Shown here piece after piece: positions 7,761-16,167 of a stretch of 32,709 nucleotides of DNA. Positions within the stretch are counted from its first letter, which is position 1; every line of letters begins with the position of its first letter. The DNA is from an uncultured Oscillospiraceae bacterium (GTDB taxonomy: Bacteria; Bacillota; Clostridia; Oscillospirales; Oscillospiraceae): positions 1-32,709 of the forward strand of contig CANRFT010000025.1 in assembly GCA_947629955.1 (NCBI GenBank), given 5' to 3'. A program made the translations under genes and the position numbers. Under the pieces are notes generated by a model. It was not told where the DNA came from and did no database searches. It saw nothing but the letters and a program-made list of their open reading frames with translations.

Positions 7761-8326
7761 CACTCTATACCTTTCAGCGAGGCCAGATAGTCCGCCCGGC
7801 CCGTCTCGTAGAGGTTGTTTCCTTGACTGTCGATGACCACCGTCAGGGGCATATCCTCCACCTCCAGCCGGCGGACGGCCTCGGCCCCCAGATCCTCATA
7901 GCACACCAGCTCGGCGGACTTGACGCACCGGCTCAGGAGCGCTCCCGCCCCGCCGATGGCCCCGAAGTACACCGCCCCGGTCTCCTTCATGGCGGCGATG
8001 ACCTCCCCGTTCCGGCGGCCCTTGCCGATCATGCCCAGCTCCCCCAGCCGCAGGAGGGCGGGGGTATAGGCGTCCATCCGATAGCTGGTGGTGGGCCCGG
8101 CGGAGCCGATGGGCTGTCCGGGCCGGGCCGGCGTCGGCCCCACATAGTAGATGACGGAGCCCTCCACCGGGAAGGGCAGGGGCTTCCCCTCCGCCGCCAA
8201 CTCACACAACCGCTTGTGGGCGGCGTCCCGGGCGGTGTAGACCACCCCGGACAGCAGCACGCTGTCCCCGGCCCTCAATTCAGCCGCCGCCTCTTTGGTG
8301 AGGGGCGCGGTCACGCGTTTCGTCAT
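7760..8326 (-). CDS. fumB: Fumarate hydratase class I, beta subunit
   Basis: 188-residue beta subunit of a two-subunit Fe-S hydro-lyase (fumarase / L-tartrate dehydratase type), homologous to the C-terminal part of single-chain class I fumarase. Characteristic segments are LRAGDSVLLSGVVYTARDAA, YVGPTPARPGQPIGSAGPTT and GKGRR. The reaction would be reversible hydration of fumarate to malate, cytoplasmic and oxygen sensitive. One base separates it from fumA (TGA-G-ATG), indicating translational coupling; the downstream hydrolase overlaps its stop. Tartrate dehydratase remains an alternative, because sequence alone does not settle substrate in this family. The symbol follows two-subunit fumarase usage, not E. 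coli FumB. Confidence 0.9.
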   Translation of the reverse strand: MTKRVTAPLTKEAAAELRAGDSVLLSGVVYTARDAAHKRLCELAAEGKPLPFPVEGSVIYYVGPTPARPGQPIGSAGPTTSYRMDAYTPALLRLGELGMIGKGRRNGEVIAAMKETGAVYFGAIGGAGALLSRCVKSAELVCYEDLGAEAVRRLEVEDMPLTVVIDSQGNNLYETGRADYLASLKGIE

Positions 8327-8327
8327 C

Positions 8328-9161
8328 TCACAGCACCTCCGTCACATGGCGGGTCACATGGCAGTTGATGTTCACCGCGCAGGGCAGTCCCGCGATATGG
8401 GTGGCCATGGTCTCGATGTGGACCGCCAGCGCGGTGGTCCGACCGCCGAACCCCTGGGGGCCGATGCCCAGGGCGTTGATCTTCTCCAGCATCTCCCCCT
8501 CCAACTCGGCGTAGAAGGGGTCGGGGTGGTGGCTCCCCATCTCCCGGAGGAGGGCCTTTTTGGCCATCAGGGCGCACTTGTCGAAGGTGCCGCCGATACC
8601 CACCCCCACCACGATGGGGGGGCAGGGGTTGGGCCCCGCCAGCTCCACCGTCTCCAGGATGAACTTCTTGACCCCCTCCACCCCGTCGGATGGCTTCAGC
8701 ATGGCGATCCGGCTCATGTTCTCGCTGCCGAACCCCTTGGGGGCCACAGTGATTTTCATTTTGTCCCCGGGCACCAGCTCGGTATACAGCATGGCCGGGG
8801 TGTTGTCCCCAGTGTTCACCCGGCGCAGGGGGTCGCCCACGATGGACTTTCGCAGATATCCCTCCCGGTAGCCCCGGCGGACGCCCTCGTTCACCGCCTC
8901 GGTGAGATCCCCGTTGATGTGTACGTCCTGACCCACCTCCAAAAACACGCAGGCCGCCCCGGTGTCCTGGCAGATGGGCGTGCCGCCCCCCACCGAGTAG
9001 TTCTCCACCAGCCGATCCAGGACGTTCTTAGCCACCGGCCACTTTTCCTCCCGCCGTGCGGCCTCGATAGCCCCCTTCACGTCCTCCGGCAGATTCACGT
9101 TGGCCTCCACGCACATCCGCGCCACGGCCTCCGCGATCAAACCGGCGTCGATCTCCCGCAT
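8328..9161 (-). CDS. fumA: Fumarate hydratase class I, alpha subunit
   Basis: 277-residue catalytic alpha subunit that holds the [4Fe-4S] cluster acting as Lewis acid in the hydro-lyase reaction. Likely ligands are Cys64 (TPICQDTG), Cys180 (GPNPCPPI) and Cys267 (NINCHVTRH), matching the three cysteines of the family. Other family segments are KGFGSENMSRIAML and GVGIGGTFDKC. The ATG at 9161 was chosen because GGGGAG lies 7 bases before it; the in-frame ATG at 9176 would swallow that ribosome binding site. First gene of the operon, behind a perfect consensus promoter. L-tartrate dehydratase is the alternative activity. Confidence 0.92.
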   Translation of the reverse strand: MREIDAGLIAEAVARMCVEANVNLPEDVKGAIEAARREEKWPVAKNVLDRLVENYSVGGGTPICQDTGAACVFLEVGQDVHINGDLTEAVNEGVRRGYREGYLRKSIVGDPLRRVNTGDNTPAMLYTELVPGDKMKITVAPKGFGSENMSRIAMLKPSDGVEGVKKFILETVELAGPNPCPPIVVGVGIGGTFDKCALMAKKALLREMGSHHPDPFYAELEGEMLEKINALGIGPQGFGGRTTALAVHIETMATHIAGLPCAVNINCHVTRHVTEVL

Positions 9162-9191
9162 GGTATCACTCCCCATCCGCTTTTTGACAAC

Positions 9192-9220
9192 ATTATAAAA
9201 TCCAAATCCGCCCCTGTCAA
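9192..9220 (-). promoter_or_regulatory. Consensus sigma-A promoter of the fumarase operon
   Basis: On the minus strand TTGACA (9220-9215), exactly 17 bases, TATAAT (9197-9192). Both hexamers are perfect, so strong transcription is expected unless a repressor acts. Confidence 0.9.
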
Positions 9221-9246
9221 TCGAAAGGGGCGAAGCCGCCCGTTTT

Positions 9247-9299
9247 TTGGCTCTTTGCCCGTTGACTTTCCCCCGGTAAAGCGGTTACAATAGAGCCAA
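9247..9299. repeat. Inverted repeat bracketing the aconitase promoter
   Basis: TTGGCTCT at 9247-9254 and its exact complement AGAGCCAA at 9292-9299 flank the -35/-10 region of the aconitase promoter with 37 bases between. The right arm starts directly after the -10 hexamer. It could be a paired operator or chance. Confidence 0.45.
9262..9291 (+). promoter_or_regulatory. Sigma-A promoter of the aconitase-like gene
   Basis: TTGACT (9262-9267), 18-base spacer, TACAAT (9286-9291). It is back to back with the fumarase promoter, with about 40 bases between the two -35 elements. Confidence 0.8.
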
Positions 9300-9331
9300 C
9301 GATCCCACCTTTGACAAGGAGGCACACCCCC

Positions 9332-11605
9332 ATGATCAAACTGTACGACGGCGGCGTCTATCTGCTCCACGGCGCCGGCCTGGTGCCCGAGGCGGACGCC
9401 CGGGCCCTCGACCTCGACAAGGCGGATGCCCGGAAGGGCACCATGGCCTATTCCATCCTGGCCGCCCACAACACCTCCGGCGATATGGAAAACCTGCGCC
9501 TGCGGTTCGACGCCATGGCCTCCCACGACATCACCTTCGTGGGCATCGTCCAGACCGCCAAGGCCTCCGGCATGACGGAGTTCCCCGTCCCCTATGTGCT
9601 CACCAACTGCCACAACTCCCTGTGCGCCGTGGGCGGCACCATCAACGAGGACGACCATATGTTCGGCCTGTCCGCCGCCAAGAAGTACGGCGGCATCTAC
9701 GTGCCCCCCCACATCGCCGTCATCCACCAGTACATGCGGGAGATGCACGCCGGCTGCGGGAAGATGATCCTGGGCTCCGACTCCCACACCCGCTACGGCG
9801 CGTTAGGTACTATGGCCATCGGCGAGGGCGGCGGTGAGCTGGTGAAGCAGCTTTTGCGCGACACCTACGACGTGAAATACCCCGGCGTGGTGGCCATCTA
9901 CCTCACCGGGAAGCCCCAGCCCTATGTGGGCCCCCAGGACATCGCCCTGGCCATCATCGGGGCGGTGTTCAAAAACGGCTACGTGAAAAACAGGGTGATG
10001 GAGTTCGTGGGCCCCGGCGTGGCCTCCATGGACGCGGACTACCGCAACGGCGTGGACGTGATGACCACCGAGACCACCTGCCTCACCTCCATCTGGCGCA
10101 CCGACGGGGCCACGAAGGACTATCTCGCCGCCCACGGCCGCCCCGAGGACTACAAGGAGTTGGATCCGGCGGATGTGGCCTATTACGACGGCTGCGTCTA
10201 TGTGGATCTGTCCACCATCAAGCCCATGATCGCCCTGCCCTTCCACCCCTCCAACGCCTATGAGATCGACACCCTCAACGCCAACCTCACCGACATCCTG
10301 GCGGAGGTAGAGAAGGAGGCCGCCAAAGTCAGCGGCGGCCGGGCCCCGTATACGCTGCTGGACAAAGTGAAGGACGGAAAGCTCCACGTGCAGCAGGGGG
10401 TCATCGCCGGCTGCGCCGGCGGCGGCTACACCAATCTGGTGGAGGCCGCCAACGCCCTCCGGGGCAAGAGCTGCGGCAACGGGGAGTTCTCCCTGGCGGT
10501 ATACCCCTCCTCCCAGCCGGTGTTCCTCGACCTGACCCGCAAGGGCTATGTGGCCGAGCTGATGGAGGCGGGCGCCATCGTCCGCACCGCCTTCTGCGGC
10601 CCCTGCTTCGGCGCGGGGGACACCCCCTGCAACAACGGCCTGTCCATCCGCCACGCCACCCGGAACTTCCCCAACCGGGAGGGCTCCAAGCCCGGCAGCG
10701 CCCAGATGGCCGCCGTGGCCCTCATGGACGCCCGCTCCATCGCCGCCACCGCCGCCAACGGCGGCGTCCTCACCAGCGCGGAGGCGCTGGACTGCTGGGG
10801 CGACGTGCCCGCCTACAATTTCGACCACACGGTCTACGACCGCCGGGTGTATCAGGGCTTCGGCAAGGCCGGGGTCGGAGAACTGGTCTACGGCCCCAAC
10901 ATCAAGGACTGGCCCGACATGAGCGCCCTCACCGACAACATCCTGCTGAAGGTGTGCTCCAAGATCATGGATCCGGTGACCACCACCGACGAGCTGATCC
11001 CCTCCGGAGAGACCTCCTCCTACCGCTCCAACCCCCTGGGGCTGGCGGAGTTCACCCTGTCCCGCCGGGATCCCGAGTACGTGGGCCGCTCCAAGGCAGT
11101 GGACAGGCTGGAAAAGGCCCGTGTGGCCGGCCAGGACGTGCTGGCCATCGCCCCGGAGCTGGCGGATGTGTTCGCCGCCATCCGCGCCATCCCCGGCCAG
11201 GAGGACGTAGACCCCGCCGCCACCGAGATCGGCTCCATGATCTACGCCGTCAAGCCCGGCGACGGCTCCGCCCGGGAGCAGGCCGCCTCCTGCCAGCGGG
11301 TCATCGGGGGCCTCGCCAACATCACGAAGGAGTACGCCACCAAGCGCTACCGCTCCAACGTGATGAACTGGGGCATGCTCCCCTTCCAGATGGAGGGCGA
11401 GCCCAACTTTGACGTGGGGGACTACATCTATGTTCCCGGCGTCCGCGCCGCCCTGGACGGCGACCTGTTCCGCATCCCCGCCTACGTCATCAAAGGCGGC
11501 AAGGCGGAGCGGATCGACCTGTATATCGCCGATATGACCGCTGATGAGCGGGAGATCGTCAAAGCCGGCTGCCTCATCAACTACAACCGGGACCGGAAAC
11601 GCTGA
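9332..11605 (+). CDS. Aconitase-superfamily hydratase (YbhJ-like)
   Basis: 757-residue protein of the aconitase superfamily, closest in layout to the YbhJ-type hydratases of about 750 residues. Canonical aconitase isomerises citrate and isocitrate through a [4Fe-4S] cluster. The CGPC cluster motif is intact (Cys422, Cys425), but the usual SCTNS motif is replaced by [11 protein letters not shown] (Cys361), so three cysteine ligands survive in an altered setting. Substrate-domain segments such as [20 protein letters not shown] and the C-terminal swivel domain ([11 protein letters not shown]) are present. Start ATG at 9332 follows AAGGAGG. Divergent from fumarase, so it may serve an incomplete TCA branch, but no citrate synthase or isocitrate dehydrogenase is nearby. 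Whether the substrate is citrate is uncertain. Confidence 0.87.
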   Translation: MIKLYDGGVYLLHGAGLVPEADARALDLDKADARKGTMAYSILAAHNTSGDMENLRLRFDAMASHDITFVGIVQTAKASGMTEFPVPYVLTNCHNSLCAVGGTINEDDHMFGLSAAKKYGGIYVPPHIAVIHQYMREMHAGCGKMILGSDSHTRYGALGTMAIGEGGGELVKQLLRDTYDVKYPGVVAIYLTGKPQPYVGPQDIALAIIGAVFKNGYVKNRVMEFVGPGVASMDADYRNGVDVMTTETTCLTSIWRTDGATKDYLAAHGRPEDYKELDPADVAYYDGCVYVDLSTIKPMIALPFHPSNAYEIDTLNANLTDILAEVEKEAAKVSGGRAPYTLLDKVKDGKLHVQQGVIAGCAGGGYTNLVEAANALRGKSCGNGEFSLAVYPSSQPVFLDLTRKGYVAELMEAGAIVRTAFCGPCFGAGDTPCNNGLSIRHATRNFPNREGSKPGSAQMAAVALMDARSIAATAANGGVLTSAEALDCWGDVPAYNFDHTVYDRRVYQGFGKAGVGELVYGPNIKDWPDMSALTDNILLKVCSKIMDPVTTTDELIPSGETSSYRSNPLGLAEFTLSRRDPEYVGRSKAVDRLEKARVAGQDVLAIAPELADVFAAIRAIPGQEDVDPAATEIGSMIYAVKPGDGSAREQAASCQRVIGGLANITKEYATKRYRSNVMNWGMLPFQMEGEPNFDVGDYIYVPGVRAALDGDLFRIPAYVIKGGKAERIDLYIADMTADEREIVKAGCLINYNRDRKR

Positions 11606-11616
11606 ACATAAGCACA

Positions 11617-11655
11617 GCCCCCGGCGCTTGACGCGCCGGGGGCGATTTCTTTTCG
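11617..11655 (+). terminator. Terminator of the aconitase-like gene
   Basis: Perfect 11-bp stem GCCCCCGGCGC / GCGCCGGGGGC (11617-11627, 11633-11643), loop TTGAC, followed by the U-rich GATTTCTTTT. It lies between two convergent genes. Confidence 0.8.
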
Positions 11656-11663
11656 GAGCTATC

Positions 11664-12635
11664 TCACATCGTAAACTGCACCGCGCAGAAAGCCGCGTAG
11701 ATCAGCAGCAGGGCGATGCCCTGCGTCCGATACAGCTTTTTCTTCGCCAGGGCGGGGACGGTGAGCAGCAGCATGACGGCAAACATCACCGGGATATCCA
11801 GCACCAGGGAGGCGTTGATACCGAAAATAGTGGAGTTCTGGGGGATGGTGAAGGGAGAGAGGGTCACCGACACGCCGGACACCAGCACCAGATTGAACAG
11901 GTTGGCGCCGATGACGTTCCCCAGGGACAGGGCCCCGTGGCCCTTGGCCAGGGAGGTGATGGCGGTGACCAGCTCCGGCAGAGAGGTGCCCAGGGCCACG
12001 AAGGTCAGGGCGATGACCGACTCGGGGACCCCCAGGGCCTGGGCGATAAGGGTGCCGTTGTCCACCAGCAGCTTGGCCCCCACGGCGATGAGGGCCGCCC
12101 CCACCACCAGCAGGAGCAGGCATTTGGACAGGGGCATCTCCTCCGCGGCCTCCCCCGGGCTGCCGGGAGCGGCGGTCTTGGAGTCCCCCCGCATCTGGAC
12201 CACGGTGACGACCATATACACCACGAACATGCCCAGCAGCACGATGCCGATGAACCGGCTGAAGCTGCCGGTGGTGTAGGCCACGCCGGCGTAGAGGACT
12301 GCCGCGGTAAAGAAGAAGGCAACCGGGGTGGTGAGGGCCTTCCTATCCACCGGGCCGGGCCGCACAGCGATGGTGATGGCGGCGATCAGGGCGGTGTTGC
12401 AGATTACCGAGCCGATGGCGTTGCCGTAGGCGATCTCGCCGTGGCCGGTGACGGCGGAGGTAGCGGACACCATCACCTCCGGCAGAGTGGTGCCGATGGA
12501 CACCACCGTGGCCCCGATGAGCAGCTCGGGCAGGTGGAACCGGCGGGCCAGACCGGTGGCCCCGTCCACGAACCAGTCGCCCCCTTTGATGAGACACACC
12601 AGCCCCACGGCAAACAGCAGTACAGGCACTATCAT
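11664..12635 (-). CDS. Calcium/sodium antiporter, CaCA family (YrbG-like)
   Basis: 323-residue multi-spanning membrane protein with the internal duplication of the Ca2+/cation exchanger family. Alpha-1 carries GTTLPEVMVSATSAVTGHGE and alpha-2 carries GTSLPELVTAITSLAKGHGA, each followed by GN-IG and an N (CN / FN). The conserved glutamates of both repeats, which bind the transported ion, are present. About ten hydrophobic segments are visible, with a short charged loop (RGDSKTAAPGSPGEAAEE) in the middle. Expected role is exchange of Ca2+ for Na+ or H+; specificity is not certain from sequence. It follows ridA by 23 bases containing GAAGGAG, so the two are cotranscribed. Confidence in the family is high. 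Confidence 0.92.
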   Translation of the reverse strand: MIVPVLLFAVGLVCLIKGGDWFVDGATGLARRFHLPELLIGATVVSIGTTLPEVMVSATSAVTGHGEIAYGNAIGSVICNTALIAAITIAVRPGPVDRKALTTPVAFFFTAAVLYAGVAYTTGSFSRFIGIVLLGMFVVYMVVTVVQMRGDSKTAAPGSPGEAAEEMPLSKCLLLLVVGAALIAVGAKLLVDNGTLIAQALGVPESVIALTFVALGTSLPELVTAITSLAKGHGALSLGNVIGANLFNLVLVSGVSVTLSPFTIPQNSTIFGINASLVLDIPVMFAVMLLLTVPALAKKKLYRTQGIALLLIYAAFCAVQFTM

Positions 12636-12658
12636 TGGTAAAACTCCTTCGATCCGAC

Positions 12659-13036
12659 TCAGCGGACGGCCACGGCCTCGATCTCCACCAGCACGTCTTT
12701 GGGCAGGCGGGCCACCTCCACCGCGGAGCGGGCGGGATAGCTCCCCTCCGTGAAGAACTCGGCGTACACGGCGTTCATGGCGGCAAAGTCGTTCATATCC
12801 TTCAGGAACACGGTGGTCTTGACCACCTGATCCATCTCCAGCCCGGCGGCGGCCAGGATGGCCTTCACGTTGGTGAGGGACTGGCGGGCCTGAGCCTCGA
12901 TGCCCTGAGCGATGGTCCCGGTGGCGGGGTCGATGGGGATCTGCCCGGAGGTGAACACCAGATTGCCCAGGTCGATGGCCTGGGAGTATGGGCCGATGGC
13001 GGCGGGCGCACTGGCAGTGCTGACGATCTTTTTCAT
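12659..13036 (-). CDS. ridA: RidA family reactive enamine/imine deaminase
   Basis: 125-residue YjgF/YER057c/UK114 protein. RidA hydrolyses reactive 2-aminoacrylate-type enamines and imines made by PLP enzymes, protecting the cell; the enzyme is a cytoplasmic homotrimer. Family marks are [21 protein letters not shown], and the active-site Arg103 (YPARSAVEV) and Glu119 (VEIEAVAV). The start [11 protein letters not shown] at 13036 is set by GGGAGG upstream; the longer open frame to 13096 crosses the promoter. First gene of a two-gene operon with the CaCA antiporter. Why the two are paired is not evident. Confidence 0.95.
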   Translation of the reverse strand: MKKIVSTASAPAAIGPYSQAIDLGNLVFTSGQIPIDPATGTIAQGIEAQARQSLTNVKAILAAAGLEMDQVVKTTVFLKDMNDFAAMNAVYAEFFTEGSYPARSAVEVARLPKDVLVEIEAVAVR

Positions 13037-13067
13037 GGGGATGCCTCCCTTTCCAATATCTGCACCC

Positions 13068-13096
13068 ACCTTACCACGATTTTCCCCGTCTGTCAA
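13068..13096 (-). promoter_or_regulatory. Sigma-A promoter of ridA
   Basis: On the minus strand TTGACA (13096-13091), 17-base spacer, TAAGGT (13073-13068). Confidence 0.75.
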
Positions 13097-13114
13097 AGGA
13101 TTTTATCAAAGCGG

Positions 13115-13143
13115 TTGCGCTCCGGCGAAAGATGTGGTAAACT
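13115..13143 (+). promoter_or_regulatory. Sigma-A promoter of the kinase transcript
   Basis: TTGCGC (13115-13120), 17-base spacer, TAAACT (13138-13143). Transcription should begin near 13150, which excludes the in-frame GTG at 13144 as a start of the kinase. Confidence 0.65.
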
Positions 13144-13192
13144 GTGCCGAGAGAGCGCGGCGCGCGCCGCGTTCAAGAAGGAGGGGTGTCCC

Positions 13193-13252
13193 ATGAGCCC
13201 GGTGAAAAACTACATCGCGCGGCCCATCGCCGCCCCGTCCGGGGGCATATGA
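13193..13252 (+). CDS. Upstream 19-codon ORF before the kinase
   Basis: A small ORF of 19 codons (MSPVKNYIARPIAAPSGGI) with the best ribosome binding site of this transcript, AAGGAGGGG, about 6 bases before its ATG. Its stop overlaps the kinase start in the ATGA arrangement. It has no recognisable homology and could be a leader peptide that couples translation to the kinase, a small protein, or the remnant of a longer gene. There are no runs of one amino acid, so classical amino-acid attenuation is not indicated. Confidence 0.55.
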   Translation: MSPVKNYIARPIAAPSGGI

Positions 13253-13839
13253 GCGCCGTGGAGGCCCCCTTCGCCCCCATTTTGGCGGAGCTCCGGCGGC
13301 TGACCGCCTCGGTTGGGCCTGTCGTCGCGGCCATCGACGGCCGGTGCGGCAGCGGCAAGACCACTTTGGCAGAAGTCATCGCGAGGCAAATGCCCTGCAG
13401 CGTCCTTCACATGGACGACTTCTACCTGCCCTTTTCCCGGCGAAAGCCCGGCTGGGAGGGGGAGACGGCCGGCAACATGGACCTGGAGCGGTTCCTCCGT
13501 GAGGTGTTGCTCCCCGCCCGAAGCGGGCGGCCCATCCTGTACCGGCCCTACGACTGCGGGAGCGGGACGTATCTTCCCACCGCCGCTCTGCCCCCAAGGG
13601 GGCTCACGGTGGTGGAGGGCAGCTACTCCCTGCACCCCCTTTTGCGGCCTCACTACGACTGGTCGCTGTTCCTCACCTGCTCCAAAGAGGAGCAGGCCCG
13701 CCGCCTGAAGGCGCGGGAGGGGGACCGCTGGCCGGCCTTTGAGGACAGGTGGATCCCCATGGAGGAGCGGTATATCCGCGCCTGCGCCGTGGAGGAGGCC
13801 GCCTCCCTGGTGGTGGACACCACCGCGTTCCCTCTCTGA
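13249..13839 (+). CDS. P-loop kinase, uridine kinase-like
   Basis: 196-residue P-loop NTPase of the uridine kinase / phosphoribulokinase / pantothenate kinase fold. Walker A is GRCGSGKTT at residues 31-39; the substrate-side motif HMDDFYLPF and the late basic segment RLKAREGDRW are typical. An in-between VVEGSYSLHP resembles the acidic motif of uridine kinases. It would phosphorylate a nucleoside or vitamin; substrate not known. The start at 13249 overlaps the stop of a 19-codon upstream ORF (ATGA). The downstream gene, 113 bases on, encodes an ECF transporter substrate-binding component. Import followed by phosphorylation (metabolic trapping) of the same compound is therefore plausible, but inferred. 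Confidence 0.85.
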   Translation: MSAVEAPFAPILAELRRLTASVGPVVAAIDGRCGSGKTTLAEVIARQMPCSVLHMDDFYLPFSRRKPGWEGETAGNMDLERFLREVLLPARSGRPILYRPYDCGSGTYLPTAALPPRGLTVVEGSYSLHPLLRPHYDWSLFLTCSKEEQARRLKAREGDRWPAFEDRWIPMEERYIRACAVEEAASLVVDTTAFPL

Positions 13840-13952
13840 TCTGCCGCCAGGAAGGCGGCGGGATCCCATTCCCCCGCGCCTTTGAAAAAAGCCATGAAGG
13901 TGCTGCCGCCCCGAAGGACGGCGCCAGAGACTTTTGAAAAGGAGACCCAAAC

Positions 13953-14531
13953 ATGGACCGTACCGCTCGTTCCGTACACATCCGCAACCTCGTCCTGTCC
14001 GCCCTGTTCATCGCCGTGGGCATGATCCTGCCCTTTTTCACCGGCCAGATCCCCCAGATCGGCAGGATGCTCTCCCCCATGCACTTGCCCGTGCTGCTGT
14101 GCGGGCTCATCTGCGGCTGGCCCTGGGGGCTGGCGGTGGGGCTGATCCTGCCCCTGTTCCGCCACTTCACCCTGTGGATGCCCATGCTGCTGGACGCGAT
14201 CGCCATGACCCCCGAGCTGGCCACCTACGGTGCGGTGGTGGGCTTTCTCTACCGCCGGTTCAAAAAGCAGGACCTCGCCGCTGTCTACCTCTCGCTGATT
14301 CCCGCCATGCTGGCGGGGCGGGTGGTGTGGGGGATCGCCCGGGTTCTCATGACCGGCGTGGCCCAGGAGCCCTTCACCTGGGAGATGTTCCTGGCCGGCG
14401 CCTTCATCGACGCCGTGCCCGCCATCATCCTCCAGCTGGTGTTCATCCCCGCCATGATGGCGGCCCTGGACCGCACCGGCGTGGTCCGCTTCCGGCGGGA
14501 GGCCGGGGAGCCCAGTCTGTCCCACAACTGA
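13953..14531 (+). CDS. ECF transporter S component
   Basis: 192-residue membrane protein with about six hydrophobic segments, of the substrate-binding (S) family of energy-coupling-factor vitamin importers. The N-terminal helix LVLSALFIAVGMILPFF and the following loop HLPVLLCGLICGWPWGLAVG are characteristic. S components work with a shared ATPase/EcfT module, which is not in this window, so this is a solitary group II type. The start at 13953 follows AAAAGGAG. The 113-base gap to the kinase holds a small GC-rich hairpin (13843-13859) without U-tract; no promoter or known riboswitch was recognised there. Linkage to a kinase suggests a vitamin or nucleoside-like substrate. The substrate cannot be named. 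Confidence 0.82.
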   Translation: MDRTARSVHIRNLVLSALFIAVGMILPFFTGQIPQIGRMLSPMHLPVLLCGLICGWPWGLAVGLILPLFRHFTLWMPMLLDAIAMTPELATYGAVVGFLYRRFKKQDLAAVYLSLIPAMLAGRVVWGIARVLMTGVAQEPFTWEMFLAGAFIDAVPAIILQLVFIPAMMAALDRTGVVRFRREAGEPSLSHN

Positions 14532-14542
14532 ACGACCGCAGA

Positions 14543-14578
14543 CGCGGCGGACCGTCCGAAGGCGGTCCGCCGCGTTTT
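14543..14578 (+). terminator. Terminator of the kinase-ECF transcript
   Basis: Perfect 12-bp stem CGCGGCGGACCG / CGGTCCGCCGCG (14543-14554, 14563-14574), loop TCCGAAGG, then TTTT. It separates the ECF gene from convergent purF. Confidence 0.88.
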
Positions 14579-14594
14579 CACGTTCTGTTCCGTT

Positions 14595-15971
14595 TTACAC
14601 CTCTAAGGGGTATCGCTCGGTGAAGCACCCCCGGCAGAAGCCGCACTGGGCCTCCGGCGCCATATCGCCGAGGTCCTCCACAGGCAGGTAGCCCAGACTG
14701 TCCGCACCGGTGAGCGCCCGGATCTCCTCCACCGTGTGGTGGCAGGCGATGAGGTTCTCCCTGTCCGGGATATCGGTGCCGAAGTAGCAGGGGGCGATGA
14801 AGGGGGGCGCGGACACCCGGAAGTGGACCTCTTTCGCCCCCGCCTCCCGCAGCAGGCTGATGATCTGCCGGCAGGTGGTCCCCCGGACGATGGAGTCGTC
14901 CACCATCACCACCCGCTTGCCGGCCACCTCGCTGCCCAGGGCGGACAGCTTGATGCGCACCGCCTGCTCCCGGCTGGTCTGGTCCGGGGTGATGAAGGTC
15001 CGGCCCACGTACCGGTTCTTCACAAACCCCATCCCCAGGGGGATACCGCTCTCCAGGGCGTACCCCCGGGCGGCGTCCAGCCCGGAGTCGGGCACGCCCA
15101 CCACCAGATCGGCCTCCACCGGGTGCCGCCTCGCCAGCAGCCGGCCCGCGTTGACCCGGGCCTGGTGGACCGACTGGCCGCAGATCACCGAGTCGGGCCG
15201 GGCGAAGTAGATGTACTCGAAGATACACAGGTTGGACATCCCCCGGCAGTTGTCCCGGATGGAGGTGATCTTCCCCTGCTTCACCACCACGATCTCGCCG
15301 GGGTCCAGCTCCCGCTCGACCTTGCCTCCCACCGCCTCGATGGCGCAGGACTCGGAGGCGAACAGCACCGCCTCCCCCTTGCGGCCCATGCACAATGGCC
15401 GGAAGCCCCAGGGGTCCCGGCAGGCGATGAGCTTCTGGGGCGACATGACCAGGAGGGAGAAGGCCCCCCGCAGGTTCGCCGTGGCCTGACACACCGCCTC
15501 CTCCACGCTGCCGCACCGCAGCCGGGCCTGGGCGATGGCGTAGGCGATGATCTCGGTGTCGCTGGTGGTGTGAAAGATGGCCCCTTTGTACTCATACCGG
15601 CGGCGAAGGTCCTCCACGTCCACCAGGTTCCCGTTGTGGACCACCGCCAGGGTGCCCTTCACATATTTGATGGTCAACGGCTGGGCGTTCTCCCGTTCCC
15701 CCTCGCCGGTGGTGGCGTAGCGGACGTGGCCCACCGCCATGGTGCCGTTGAGCCGCTCCAGGGTCTCCTTATCGAACACCTCGCTGACCAGCCCCACATC
15801 CTTGTAAAAGGACTGCTCCCGGTCGTTGATGGCGGCGATGCCGCAGGCCTCCTGCCCCCGGTGCTGGAGTGCGTACAGCCCGTAGTAGGTGGTCTGGGCG
15901 CACCCTCCCGCCGGGTCATACACCCCGAAGACGCCGCACTCCTCGTGGAGTCCCCAGGCATTGTGTTCCAT
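14595..15971 (-). CDS. purF: Amidophosphoribosyltransferase
   Basis: 458-residue enzyme for the first committed step of purine synthesis: PRPP plus glutamine to phosphoribosylamine. The N-terminal Ntn glutaminase domain begins MEHNAWGLHEECGVFGVYDP. An 11-residue propeptide must be removed to expose Cys12, as in the Bacillus enzyme. The PRPP site is VVMVDDSIVRGTTCRQI. Cysteines in SNLCIFEY, IAPCYFGT and CGFCRGCF fit the [4Fe-4S] ligands of the oxygen-labile Bacillus-type PurF. The start at 15971 follows TGGAGGG; the open frame upstream to 16076 crosses the promoter. Monocistronic here, away from any purine operon. The divergent gene is an ammonium transporter. Confidence 0.96.
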   Translation of the reverse strand: MEHNAWGLHEECGVFGVYDPAGGCAQTTYYGLYALQHRGQEACGIAAINDREQSFYKDVGLVSEVFDKETLERLNGTMAVGHVRYATTGEGERENAQPLTIKYVKGTLAVVHNGNLVDVEDLRRRYEYKGAIFHTTSDTEIIAYAIAQARLRCGSVEEAVCQATANLRGAFSLLVMSPQKLIACRDPWGFRPLCMGRKGEAVLFASESCAIEAVGGKVERELDPGEIVVVKQGKITSIRDNCRGMSNLCIFEYIYFARPDSVICGQSVHQARVNAGRLLARRHPVEADLVVGVPDSGLDAARGYALESGIPLGMGFVKNRYVGRTFITPDQTSREQAVRIKLSALGSEVAGKRVVMVDDSIVRGTTCRQIISLLREAGAKEVHFRVSAPPFIAPCYFGTDIPDRENLIACHHTVEEIRALTGADSLGYLPVEDLGDMAPEAQCGFCRGCFTERYPLEV

Positions 15972-16032
15972 GGTCCATCCCTCCAAAAACGCGCAAACGG
16001 CGCCCATACCAACGCCGTTGCCTGTATATTTA

Positions 16033-16061
16033 ATTATAAATGACCTGTTTTGAAATTGCAA
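16033..16061 (-). promoter_or_regulatory. Sigma-A promoter of purF
   Basis: On the minus strand TTGCAA (16061-16056), 17 bases, perfect TATAAT (16038-16033). Two more TTGCAA hexamers lie upstream at 16101-16106 and 16112-16117, in A/T-rich surroundings; they may be decoys or a regulator site. The 15972-16346 gap between purF and amt holds only this promoter, the amt promoter and the amt leader. Confidence 0.8.
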
Positions 16062-16167
16062 CGGCCAGTCCTGCATATTTTCCGAAAATCAGCGGTCAAA
16101 TTGCAAGAAATTTGCAAGTCCGGTTTCCTAAAAATTCATTTGTTCCGCCAAACTTGCCCAAAGGCGC

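Noticed and set aside
13840-13952. Riboswitch between the kinase and the ECF S component
   Set aside because: Only a short GC hairpin is visible; no known vitamin riboswitch motif (for example TPP or FMN cores) could be recognised and there is no terminator.
14736-16043. A 435-codon open frame antisense to purF
   Set aside because: The complement of a well-supported purF with Fe-S and PRPP motifs; no start signals.
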